Below are positions 1 to 5,140 of a stretch of DNA of 6,285 nucleotides, in pieces. Source of the stretch: an uncultured Mycoplasmatota bacterium (GTDB taxonomy: Bacteria > Bacillota_I > Bacilli_A > RF39 > UBA660); NCBI GenBank assembly GCA_947296775.1, contig CAMYRF010000056.1:1-6285 (forward strand), given 5' to 3'. The first letter of the stretch is position 1. Each line of letters opens with the position of its first letter. Position numbers and translations under genes: made by a program. The notes beneath the pieces are model-generated. The model saw nothing but the letters and a program-made list of their open reading frames with translations, ran no database searches and was not told the DNA's origin.

Positions 1-1074
1 ACTTTACAGGGTATTGATCTTGACCTTCGTGTATCTTCTTTGCCTGTAATTAATGGTGAAAAAATAGTTATTCGTATTCTTGATTATTCTATGAGTTTAG
101 AAGGTATTAGTGAATTAGGTTTTAGTGAAGATAATTATAAAAAATTATTGGAAATGATTTCTGTTCCAAATGGTATTATTTTAGTTACTGGTGCAACTGG
201 TACTGGTAAATCTACTACTGTATATTCTATCTTGCAACATTTAAACAAATCTACTACTAACATTATTACTGTTGAAGATCCAATTGAAATGGATATTGCT
301 GGTATTAACCAAGTTCAAGTTAATAGTCAAATCGGTCTTACTTTCGCTTCGGCTTTACGTTCTATCTTACGTCAAGATCCAAATATTATTATGATTGGGG
401 AAATTCGTGATAACGAAACTGCTAAAATAGCTGTTAGAGCTTCTATTACTGGACATTTAGTTTTATCTACCGTTCACACTAACAATTCATTAAATACTAT
501 TGAACGTTTAATTGATATGGAAGTTCCTAAGTATTTATTGGCGTCTGCTTTAGAAGGTATTGTTTCTCAAAAATTAGCGAGAAAATTATGCCCTCACTGC
601 AGACAAAAAAGAAAAACAACTGATTATGAAAAAGCAATATTTAGAGCTACTTTAAATAAAGAAATTGATGAGGTTTATGAGGCTGAAGGTTGTGAACATT
701 GTAGTAATGGTTATTCTGGTCGTATTGCGATTCAAGAGGTTTTATTAATTAATCAACAAATTCGTGATGCCTTAGCTGAAAATGTTTCTAAAGAAAACTT
801 AAGAGATATGGTTTATAATTCTGGTGTTACTACTCTACTTCAAGATGGACTCAATAAGGTGGCTGAAGGTGAAACTACTTTTGGTGAAGTTATTAAATTA
901 ATCGCTTTGGATGACGATGATAAAATTAGTAATAACATATTCCTTAGAAATGCAATTTCTAATTCTAAAAAAGCAGTAATTGAGCAAGAAAATGCTACAC
1001 TTACTAAAACGGAGGAATTTTTTGGAGCTAGGGAAGCACATATTAAAGATAATACTGAAATTGAAAATTTATAA
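1..1074 (+). CDS. Type II secretion / type IV pilus assembly ATPase, GspE/PilB family (5' end cut off by window)
   Basis: This is the C-terminal 357 residues of a hexameric cytoplasmic ATPase that powers pilus or pseudopilus assembly (PilB, GspE and ComGA are the family names; I cannot choose between them here). The frame is open from base 1, so the gene starts outside the window, and the TTG at 40 is an internal Leu codon. In visible numbering: the segment DLDLRVSSLP (about 6-15) leads into the ATPase core; Walker A is GATGTGKSTT (64-73); the Asp box is ITVEDPIE (89-96); Walker B is IIMIGEIRD (129-137); the His box is GHLVLSTVHTN (151-161). Two Cys pairs, CPHC (197/200) and CEHC (231/234), form the zinc-binding site typical of PilB/GspE. 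After the usual end of the family (near FGEVIKLIA, about 294-302) there is a polar tail of about 55 residues without recognisable motifs. Codons end in T unusually often compared with the minus-strand genes. The gene ends at a shared terminator. Family assignment is very secure. Confidence 0.96.
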   Translation, partial: TLQGIDLDLRVSSLPVINGEKIVIRILDYSMSLEGISELGFSEDNYKKLLEMISVPNGIILVTGATGTGKSTTVYSILQHLNKSTTNIITVEDPIEMDIAGINQVQVNSQIGLTFASALRSILRQDPNIIMIGEIRDNETAKIAVRASITGHLVLSTVHTNNSLNTIERLIDMEVPKYLLASALEGIVSQKLARKLCPHCRQKRKTTDYEKAIFRATLNKEIDEVYEAEGCEHCSNGYSGRIAIQEVLLINQQIRDALAENVSKENLRDMVYNSGVTTLLQDGLNKVAEGETTFGEVIKLIALDDDDKISNNIFLRNAISNSKKAVIEQENATLTKTEEFFGAREAHIKDNTEIENL

Positions 1075-1078
1075 ATAT

Positions 1079-1111
1079 AAAAATCTTTAGTTTTATTACT
1101 AAAGATTTTTT
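1079..1111. terminator. Bidirectional hairpin terminator between convergent genes
   Basis: A 12-bp perfect inverted repeat (1079-1090 and 1099-1110) with an 8-base loop lies between the convergent pilus ATPase and amidoligase genes. On the + strand it runs straight into TTTTTT; on the minus strand the stem also ends in a T-run followed by ATATTTATA. The amidoligase stop codon (1110-1112) overlaps the last base of the stem, so one hairpin appears to serve both genes. Confidence 0.85.
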
Positions 1112-2144
1112 AATAGAATTTTTTTGCTTTTTGCAATGATTTTGTTTTTTTGGCTGGTTGCTTTATACACTGTCTTAAAAAGTTAAGTTTATCTAATGTG
1201 TTATCAAATATTAAATCAGCAAATTCTAATATATCCTCTAGTGGTGGATTACTGTATTGTTTTAATAATTCTATATTTGATATTGGTAATTTCATATAAT
1301 TAAATTTTCTAGTAACGAAGTCATCATCAAACTTATCACTTAAGACGTATCTAACGAGTTTACCACAAGTGTTTACGTGGTTTTGGATAATAGCAGGGAT
1401 TAAAGTACTGTTTGCAAATCTAAATTCAATTGTTTTTTTATTAGCTTTGTTACTTAAATTGTTTAAACGTAATCCTCTAAAAAAAGTAAAGTCTAATTTT
1501 TTTAGTAATTTTTCATATTCTAAGTTATATAACTTTATGTTTTTTAATTTAGCTTTTATTTCGCTTGCCATTGGAAGGGCAAATAATTGGTTACGAAAAG
1601 CGGTATACTCCCCTGTTCCAAAATAATATAAAACGTTTTCATAGGCTGAATATAATTTTATTAAATTATATAAATCATATACATCGCTAATTAGATATGG
1701 ATGTGAAAAATGCACTTGTAAGGCGGTATTTTTGGTTGATTCTGCTTCTAGTCTTTGCAGCAACTGACATATTTTACTTACATTATTCCAAGTTTCTATA
1801 TTATCAGTTAAAATTGGTGAGTGTATCTCTCCTCCATTTAGCACAGTCGAATCTGGTTTTAATATCCAAGGACCGTTTTCGTAATCATATTCTAAATAGT
1901 CAAAGTTATGAAAATATGTTTCATAATGCATAAGTGGTGTAGATTCAAATATTTCTTCACTAATACATTGATTGTATATTAATGAATTTATATGTTTTCC
2001 TTCTATTTCCAATTCGATGCCAAATTTTAATTCTTCTTCTAAGTTTAAACTATCACGTATTTGGAATTTATATTTTGTGATATATTGAAGTAATTCTTTT
2101 TTCTCGCTATCTGAATATGAAGAAAAGATTTCGTTTTCACTCAT
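1110..2144 (-). CDS. Amidoligase-family enzyme (Amidoligase_2, putative COOH-NH2 ligase)
   Basis: This 344-residue protein has the hallmarks of the Amidoligase_2 family (PF12224), ATP-dependent enzymes with a glutamine-synthetase-like fold predicted to join carboxyl and amino groups; substrates are mostly unknown. Seen in order: FGIELEIEG (41-49), the acidic metal/ATP-binding strand GxExE; WILKPDST (93-100) followed by GGEIHSP (104-110), the family D-S-x(n)-G-E-x-x-SP element; VHFSH (144-148), matching the HxH-like strand; and TIEFRFANSTL (238-248), the conserved E-F-R element. Those acidic, His and Arg residues are all present, so the enzyme is probably active. No signal peptide or membrane segment is visible. 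The start is decided by AGGAGGT at 2151-2157, seven bases before ATG. Family members often sit beside ATP-grasp or gamma-glutamyl cyclotransferase (AIG2-like) genes; none is here, so the substrate cannot be guessed. The C-terminus is Lys-rich. The fold assignment comes from motifs, not from a search. Confidence 0.83.
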   Translation of the reverse strand: MSENEIFSSYSDSEKKELLQYITKYKFQIRDSLNLEEELKFGIELEIEGKHINSLIYNQCISEEIFESTPLMHYETYFHNFDYLEYDYENGPWILKPDSTVLNGGEIHSPILTDNIETWNNVSKICQLLQRLEAESTKNTALQVHFSHPYLISDVYDLYNLIKLYSAYENVLYYFGTGEYTAFRNQLFALPMASEIKAKLKNIKLYNLEYEKLLKKLDFTFFRGLRLNNLSNKANKKTIEFRFANSTLIPAIIQNHVNTCGKLVRYVLSDKFDDDFVTRKFNYMKLPISNIELLKQYSNPPLEDILEFADLIFDNTLDKLNFLRQCIKQPAKKTKSLQKAKKFY

Positions 2145-2150
2145 TTTAAT

Positions 2151-2157
2151 ACCTCCT
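2151..2157 (-). promoter_or_regulatory. Ribosome binding site of amidoligase gene
   Basis: On the minus strand AGGAGGT lies seven bases upstream of the ATG at 2144. It is a near-perfect match to the anti-Shine-Dalgarno sequence and fixes the start codon. Confidence 0.85.
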
Positions 2158-2181
2158 AATATAGTTTTTGTTTCTGTGGGT

Positions 2182-2209
2182 ATTATATCATTTTTTAGAA
2201 AAAGCTCAA
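2182..2209 (-). promoter_or_regulatory. Sigma-A-type promoter of amidoligase gene
   Basis: On the minus strand TTGAGC (2204-2209) and a perfect TATAAT (2182-2187) are separated by 16 bases. Transcription would start near 2175, giving a leader of about 30 bases before the ATG. The -35 box nearly touches the U-tract of the upstream gene's terminator, so the amidoligase looks like an independent transcription unit. Confidence 0.7.
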
Positions 2210-2210
2210 A

Positions 2211-2237
2211 TTAAAAAAAGCACGGAAATTTGTGCTT
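2211..2237 (-). terminator. Rho-independent terminator of the 145-residue protein gene
   Basis: On the minus strand AAGCAC (2232-2237) and GTGCTT (2218-2223) form a 6-bp stem with an 8-base loop, followed directly by TTTTTTTAA. The TAA stop of the upstream gene (2236-2238) lies inside the stem. Confidence 0.75.
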
Positions 2238-2673
2238 ATAAATATGGTTTTAAATCTTTAATGCTGTTTTCTCCAAATTGTAATAATTCTTTGGCTAAAT
2301 TGATTATGTTTTTGTCGGCTATTTTTTCGAAGTTATCGATACGTTTTTGCATTTCTAAATTACCCATCAAAAATCCTTGGATAAGCATATCAGCTAAGGC
2401 AGCATCGCTGTTATCTTTTTTAACTTCTTTTTTTATACCCATTTTTGACATTATATCTGCCATTAATCCTTTTGTTTTTGGCTTAATATCGTGTTTTTTT
2501 AATAGTTTTTTTGCTTCCTTTAAATATTTTTCATAACCTTTTAATTGTTCGCTAATTAGTTTTTTTATTTTATTATCTTTATCATTTATATCATTTAATA
2601 AATCTGTTAGGCTTTTTGCACCCATATCAGCTGTTTGGTAGATGTATTCTAATAATTCTTCATTTTCATTCAT
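2236..2673 (-). CDS. Small all-helical protein, probably ferritin-like four-helix family, function unknown
   Basis: The product is 145 residues, highly charged (many Lys, Asp and Glu) and predicted from its composition and hydrophobic spacing to be almost all alpha helix, without signal peptide or membrane segment. The pattern EYIYQTADMGAKSL (9-22), a Lys-rich second helix with EKYLKEAKKLLKK, and a closing ADMLIQGFLMGNLEMQKR followed by LAKELLQFGENSI and a C-terminal LKPYL resembles small clostridial proteins I remember as ferritin-like or DUF2383-like four-helix bundles. This is a recollection, not a match I could test, and the canonical ExxH iron ligands of true ferritins are not visible. 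The start is supported by AAAGGA at 2681-2686 with seven-base spacing. It is transcribed in the same direction as the amidoligase but is separated from it by a terminator and a new promoter, so the two are probably not an operon. Confidence 0.75.
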   Translation of the reverse strand: MNENEELLEYIYQTADMGAKSLTDLLNDINDKDNKIKKLISEQLKGYEKYLKEAKKLLKKHDIKPKTKGLMADIMSKMGIKKEVKKDNSDAALADMLIQGFLMGNLEMQKRIDNFEKIADKNIINLAKELLQFGENSIKDLKPYL

Positions 2674-2716
2674 TTTATCATCCTTTCTTTTGTTATTATT
2701 AGTTTATTTTTTTGTT

Positions 2717-2744
2717 TTTATACAAAGAAAAAAGTCATTATTAA
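2717..2744 (-). promoter_or_regulatory. Weak candidate promoter for the 145-residue protein gene
   Basis: On the minus strand TTAATA (2739-2744) and TATAAA (2717-2722) are 16 bases apart, about 45 bases upstream of the start codon. The -35 element falls inside the tRNA-Glu terminator hairpin, which weakens the call. Read-through from the tRNA promoters is the alternative. Confidence 0.3.
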
Positions 2745-2751
2745 TGACTTT
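2722..2751 (-). terminator. Rho-independent terminator after tRNA-Glu
   Basis: A 9-bp perfect stem (2731-2739 with 2743-2751) and a 3-base loop are followed on the minus strand by TTTCTTTGT, extending the T-run of the stem. It lies 10 bases after the CCA end of tRNA-Glu. Confidence 0.8.
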
Positions 2752-2761
2752 GATTTTAAAT

Positions 2762-2838
2762 TGGTAGCCTGTACGGAATTCGAATCCGTGAATGTCGCCT
2801 TGAGAGGGCGATGTGTTAAGCCACTTCACCAACAGGCC
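2762..2838 (-). tRNA. tRNA-Glu (anticodon CTC)
   Basis: A complete 77-base cloverleaf with encoded CCA. Acceptor stem GGCCTGT/ACAGGCT (seven pairs, the first a G-U), a short GTG/CAC D stem, anticodon stem TCGCC/GGCGA, T stem ACGGA/TCCGT with loop TTCGAAT, discriminator A. The 7-base anticodon loop is CTCTCAA, so bases 34-36 are CTC, reading the Glu codon GAG. The body closely resembles Bacillus-type tRNA-Glu, which normally carries TTC. Because CTC reads only GAG, a separate TTC tRNA-Glu should exist elsewhere. Confidence 0.95.
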
Positions 2839-2856
2839 ATTTGAGATTTCTATTTA

Positions 2857-2885
2857 ATTTTATCATATTAAAATAATGTTTTCAA
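2857..2885 (-). promoter_or_regulatory. Promoter of tRNA-Glu
   Basis: On the minus strand TTGAAA (2880-2885) and TAAAAT (2857-2862) are exactly 17 bases apart, with a TGA just before the -10 box (extended -10). The -10 box lies 18 bases from the mature tRNA 5' end. Confidence 0.7.
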
Positions 2886-2887
2886 TA

Positions 2888-2919
2888 GTAAAATAAAAAC
2901 TAGATATTTCTATCTAGTT
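2888..2919 (-). terminator. Rho-independent terminator after tRNA-Met
   Basis: A perfect 9-bp stem (2898-2906 with 2911-2919) and a 4-base loop, GAAA on the minus strand, are followed on that strand by TTTATTTTAC. It starts 10 bases after the CCA of tRNA-Met, so the two tRNA genes seem to be separate transcripts. Confidence 0.75.
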
Positions 2920-2929
2920 ATGTTCTAAA

Positions 2930-3006
2930 TGGTAGCGAGGGTGAGACTCGAACTCACAACCTACCGGGTATGAACCGATTGCGCTAGCCAGTTGTGCCAC
3001 CTCGCC
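2930..3006 (-). tRNA. tRNA-Met, elongator type (anticodon CAT)
   Basis: A complete 77-base cloverleaf with encoded CCA. Acceptor GGCGAGG/CCTCGCT (first pair G-U), anticodon stem ATCGG/CCGGT, loop TTCATAC giving anticodon CAT, T stem GTGAG/CTCAC with loop TTCGAGT. The paired first base argues against initiator tRNA, and the loop context and G1-U72 pair resemble Bacillus elongator Met. A tRNA-Ile2 with lysidine-modified CAT is the main alternative. The D stem GCAC/GCGC contains an A12-C23 mismatch. Confidence 0.9.
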
Positions 3007-3022
3007 AAATGACAACGTATTA

Positions 3023-3051
3023 ATTGTATCAGATTTAGGAAAAATTTACAA
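3023..3051 (-). promoter_or_regulatory. Promoter of tRNA-Met
   Basis: On the minus strand TTGTAA (3046-3051) and TACAAT (3023-3028) are 17 bases apart, with an extended -10 TGA before the hexamer. The -10 box ends 16 bases before the mature 5' end, a usual distance for a tRNA gene. Confidence 0.75.
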
Positions 3052-3122
3052 TACTTTTTTGATTTTTTCTATGTTTCATTTTTAATTTGTGTGATTTAAT
3101 GTATACTATATATCCCATTTAT

Positions 3123-3149
3123 GGAAAAGGCTAGTTAATTACTAGCCTT
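3123..3149 (-). terminator. Terminator hairpin of folD
   Basis: A 9-bp perfect stem (3127-3135 with 3141-3149) and a 5-base loop, followed on the minus strand by a short U-run (TTTTCC counting stem bases). The folD stop codon (3135-3137) sits at the top of the stem and in the loop. The U-tract is short, so termination may be partial. Confidence 0.6.
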
Positions 3150-4019
3150 CTTTATATAAGTTTTTTCTTTTTCTGGTTTTATTTGTTTTTGAAGATTATA
3201 TGCTTTATATGTATTTTTCATAAGTTCTAAAACTGTCAGTTGTCCTACTCCACCTGGAACTGGAGTTACAAAACCTGCTTTATCGGTTACATCATCGTAA
3301 ATAACATCTCCATGTAATTTGCCATCTTCACCTCTGACTGTACTAACATCTATTACGATAGCACCATCTTTTATCATTTCTTTATTTATAAACGGTTCTT
3401 CTGCTCCTGCGGCTGTTACTATTATATCCGCATTTTTTGTATAGTTTTCTAAGTTTTTTGTTTTTGTATGGCAAATAACTGGAGTAGCATGATATTCAAG
3501 TAACATGTGGTATAAAGGAAGGCCAACTAATTTAGTTCTTCCAATAATGGTTACTCTTTTTCCTTCTAAATTATTTAGTCCAATACTTTTATCTAAAATA
3601 TTCATTACTCCTTCTGCAGTACAAGGTCTTAAGCCTTCTTCTTTACTAAGGAGACGACCTAGGTTTTCATAAGTAAGTCCATCTACATCTTTTTCTGGTG
3701 TAATTGAATTGATAATCTTTTTTTCGTCTAAGTGTTTTGGAAGTGGTAATTGAACCATAATTCCGTTTATGGAATCATCTTTATTTAATACGTTAATAAT
3801 GTTTATAATTTGCTCTGTTTCAAATGTTTGATCAAGCAAAATATGTTTTATATCTAAACCGATTTCTCTCCCAGCTTTCATTTTGTTTTTAACGTAAACA
3901 TCACTGGCACTATCGCCTTCTACTTGAATTATTCTTAGGCCAATATTTTTACCGTCTATTTTTCTTTTTAATTCTTCTAATTCTTCACTTTTTAATTGCT
4001 TGCAATCTATTTTATTCAT
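3135..4019 (-). CDS. folD: Bifunctional methylenetetrahydrofolate dehydrogenase / methenyltetrahydrofolate cyclohydrolase FolD
   Basis: FolD interconverts 5,10-methylene-THF, 5,10-methenyl-THF and 10-formyl-THF in the cytoplasm, supplying one-carbon units for purines and initiator formyl-Met. The 294 residues cover the whole family. Catalytic-site elements are present: YVKNK with Tyr42 and Lys46, VQLPLP with Gln90, and KDVDG with Asp113. The NADP-binding Rossmann part shows GRTKLVGLP (160-168), ADIIVTAAG and TPVPGGVG (252-259). Several normally constant positions differ: GRS..VGxP reads GRT, IDVG reads IDVS (223-226), and PGGVGPMT reads PGGVGQLT (255-262). The N-terminus is a little shorter than usual, starting MNKIDCKQL. 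The start is supported by AGAGGGTG at 4025-4032. Its stop codon lies in the terminator hairpin. It lies 30 bases downstream of the short-chain dehydrogenase and may be co-transcribed with it, although a promoter of its own is visible. Confidence 0.95.
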   Translation of the reverse strand: MNKIDCKQLKSEELEELKRKIDGKNIGLRIIQVEGDSASDVYVKNKMKAGREIGLDIKHILLDQTFETEQIINIINVLNKDDSINGIMVQLPLPKHLDEKKIINSITPEKDVDGLTYENLGRLLSKEEGLRPCTAEGVMNILDKSIGLNNLEGKRVTIIGRTKLVGLPLYHMLLEYHATPVICHTKTKNLENYTKNADIIVTAAGAEEPFINKEMIKDGAIVIDVSTVRGEDGKLHGDVIYDDVTDKAGFVTPVPGGVGQLTVLELMKNTYKAYNLQKQIKPEKEKTYIKKASN

Positions 4020-4024
4020 ACCAT

Positions 4025-4032
4025 CACCCTCT
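4025..4032 (-). promoter_or_regulatory. Ribosome binding site of folD
   Basis: AGAGGGTG on the minus strand, continued by ATGGT to the ATG at 4019, aligns with the 3' end of 16S rRNA. The short-chain dehydrogenase upstream uses a similar GGGTGAT. Confidence 0.7.
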
Positions 4033-4037
4033 TTTAT

Positions 4038-4066
4038 ATTTTATCATATTTAATAAAAAAGTGAAA
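4038..4066 (-). promoter_or_regulatory. Candidate promoter of folD
   Basis: On the minus strand TTTCAC (4061-4066) and TAAAAT (4038-4043) are 17 bases apart, and the string ATATGATAAAAT around the -10 box is the same as in the tRNA-Glu promoter. The -35 box lies inside the last codons of the short-chain dehydrogenase gene, and that gene's stop codon (4050-4052) is in the spacer. Confidence 0.5.
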
Positions 4067-4829
4067 CTATTTTTACAAATAGGTTTTGCGATAATGGGGC
4101 TGAATAAATAAATTTTGGTTTTTCTGTTTTTATGGCTGTTTCTATTTTGTTTACGATGGAATCTAGTTTTCTTTTTTCAAATAGTTTTAGTATTATATTT
4201 TCTGATTTTTTTATTAGTTGTATATGATGTTCAAAGTATGAGTCAACATCCATAAATTCATATTTTTTATCAAACATTAATTTATTGAAACCTGTATTAT
4301 AAAGACCTGGTAGTATTAAGACAATGTCTATTTTTTCTTCTAGTAGTTTTAATTCGAAATTAAGGGCTTCTGTTAATTTTATTATACTGGCTTTGGTGGC
4401 ACTGTAACTTCCAGCAAATGGCATAGGTATTTTACCGGCTAAGGAGCCCATTACTATTACTCTACCTTTTTTCTTTTTTATCATGTTTTTTAGAACTATT
4501 TGGATTATATTAAAATTTGAAAAAACATTGGTTTGAAAGTTATTTTTCATTTTTTCTATTGGTAATTCTAAGATGGAACCTGTTTCTGATATAGCGGCGT
4601 TACTGATTAAAATATCAATATCTAAATTTTTCAGTTTTAATATATCTTTTTGATTTGTAACATCTAATTTAAAACATTTGATGTTTTTATTGTTTTTATA
4701 TTTTTCTTTTATGGCTTTTAACTGGCTTTGGGTGTGTACTGTTACATAGATAAAATAATTATTTTTGATTTTATCTATAACTTTACCCATGATACCACTT
4801 CTAGCGCCTGTTATTAGTATTTTTTTCAT
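4050..4829 (-). CDS. Short-chain dehydrogenase/reductase (SDR family, NAD(P)-dependent)
   Basis: A 259-residue classical SDR oxidoreductase, cytoplasmic, substrate unknown. Seen in the sequence: cofactor-binding TGARSGIMG (7-15), the acidic LDVT (55-58), SNAAI (76-80, the NAG-type motif), Asn101, catalytic Ser129 in VMGSLAG, and the YSATK pair Tyr142/Lys146, followed by LPGLYNTGF (173-181). The full tetrad Asn-Ser-Tyr-Lys is therefore intact. The third position of the glycine motif TGxxxGIG is Met rather than Gly, although a Gly follows. An open frame extends 15 codons further upstream (to 4874), but the ATG at 4827-4829 directly begins the first beta strand (MKKILITGA) and has GGGTGAT just before it, while the upstream ATG has no visible binding site. 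It is followed after 30 bases by folD, but no obvious metabolic link ties it to folate. No clear promoter was found. Confidence 0.9.
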   Translation of the reverse strand: MKKILITGARSGIMGKVIDKIKNNYFIYVTVHTQSQLKAIKEKYKNNKNIKCFKLDVTNQKDILKLKNLDIDILISNAAISETGSILELPIEKMKNNFQTNVFSNFNIIQIVLKNMIKKKKGRVIVMGSLAGKIPMPFAGSYSATKASIIKLTEALNFELKLLEEKIDIVLILPGLYNTGFNKLMFDKKYEFMDVDSYFEHHIQLIKKSENIILKLFEKRKLDSIVNKIETAIKTEKPKFIYSAPLSQNLFVKIVSLFY

Positions 4830-4830
4830 A

Positions 4831-4837
4831 TTATCAC
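4831..4837 (-). promoter_or_regulatory. Ribosome binding site deciding the SDR start
   Basis: GGGTGAT ends one to two bases before the ATG-proximal AT on the minus strand, matching the GGTGAT end of the anti-Shine-Dalgarno complement. The spacing is short but resembles that of folD. It favours the ATG at 4829 over the one at 4874. Confidence 0.6.
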
Positions 4838-4909
4838 CCATTATATTATTTAGTGATTTGGTTATAATATACATTTTAATAACTATTAACTCTTTTTTGT
4901 GGTATTTGC

Positions 4910-4953
4910 TAATTAAAAAGAGATTGAAAAACTATTTAAAGTTTTCAATCTCT
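4910..4953 (-). terminator. Strong hairpin terminator after the decayed Rpn-like gene
   Basis: A perfect 12-bp stem (4919-4930 with 4942-4953) and an 11-base loop are followed on the minus strand by TTTTTAATTAG. It begins inside the last codons of the decayed gene (its stop is at 4932-4934), so it was probably that gene's own terminator and now insulates the dehydrogenase from upstream transcription. Confidence 0.8.
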
Positions 4954-5140
4954 TCTTTTGTTAAACCTGTAATCTCAGAAACTATATCAATTTTCATACA
5001 AAATTGATTTGGATTATTTCTTTGGCATCTTCGTATTTTTCTGCCATTAGTAGGCTTTTTCCTGCTAGTGCAAATTGGTATCTTGTATTTCTAATTAATC
5101 TACCATTCTTTTTTTATTCTTCTCTAGTTTCTTTATTTAT
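4932..5140 (-). pseudogene. Decayed remnant of an Rpn-like / PD-(D/E)XK nuclease-family transposase gene
   Basis: Reading the minus strand, an intact AAAGGAGG (5148-5155) is followed seven bases later not by ATG but by ATA (5138-5140), then codons for NKETREE and an in-frame TAA (5114-5116). The same frame goes on as KKNGRLIRNTRYQFALAGK, SLLMAEKYEDAKEIIQINF and stops at TGA (4994-4996). A second frame then gives MKIDIVSEITGLTKEEIENFK ending at TAG (4932-4934). From memory, R-N-x-x-Y-x-x-x-L, a K/E-Y-x-D/E segment and IIQINF are typical of the middle of Rpn/PDDEXK_2-type proteins (PF12784), and ISEITGLT-x-EEI is typical of their C-terminus. Intact members are far longer, about 250-300 residues, so the nuclease core and the linker have been deleted, in addition to loss of the start, one nonsense codon and one frame change. 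Family name is moderately sure; that it is broken is clear. Confidence 0.68.

Noticed and set aside
1369..1626. 85-residue + strand open frame
   Set aside because: It is the antisense shadow of the amidoligase gene, has no ribosome binding site and its hydrophobic composition is what reversed A-rich coding sequence gives.
1697..1933. 78-residue + strand open frame
   Set aside because: Also antisense to the amidoligase, which has family motifs in this interval; no start signal.
2168..2536. 122-residue + strand open frame rich in Phe, Leu and Ser
   Set aside because: It overlaps the 145-residue minus-strand gene, which has a good ribosome binding site and terminator; the + frame runs through the amidoligase promoter and has no signals.
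2762..3006. tRNA pair as an integration (att) site
   Set aside because: No integrase gene and no direct repeat of a tRNA 3' end were seen in the window.
3100..3115. TATACT/TATATAT string on the + strand as a promoter
   Set aside because: No -35 box at 16-18 bases and no + strand gene downstream; ordinary AT-rich spacer.
4840..4846. TATAAT string just before the dehydrogenase start, as a promoter
   Set aside because: Transcription would begin inside or after the ribosome binding site, leaving almost no leader, and no -35 box is present at a proper distance.
4765..5007. 80-residue + strand open frame
   Set aside because: It crosses the start of the dehydrogenase, a terminator hairpin and the decayed gene; no ribosome binding site or family resemblance.
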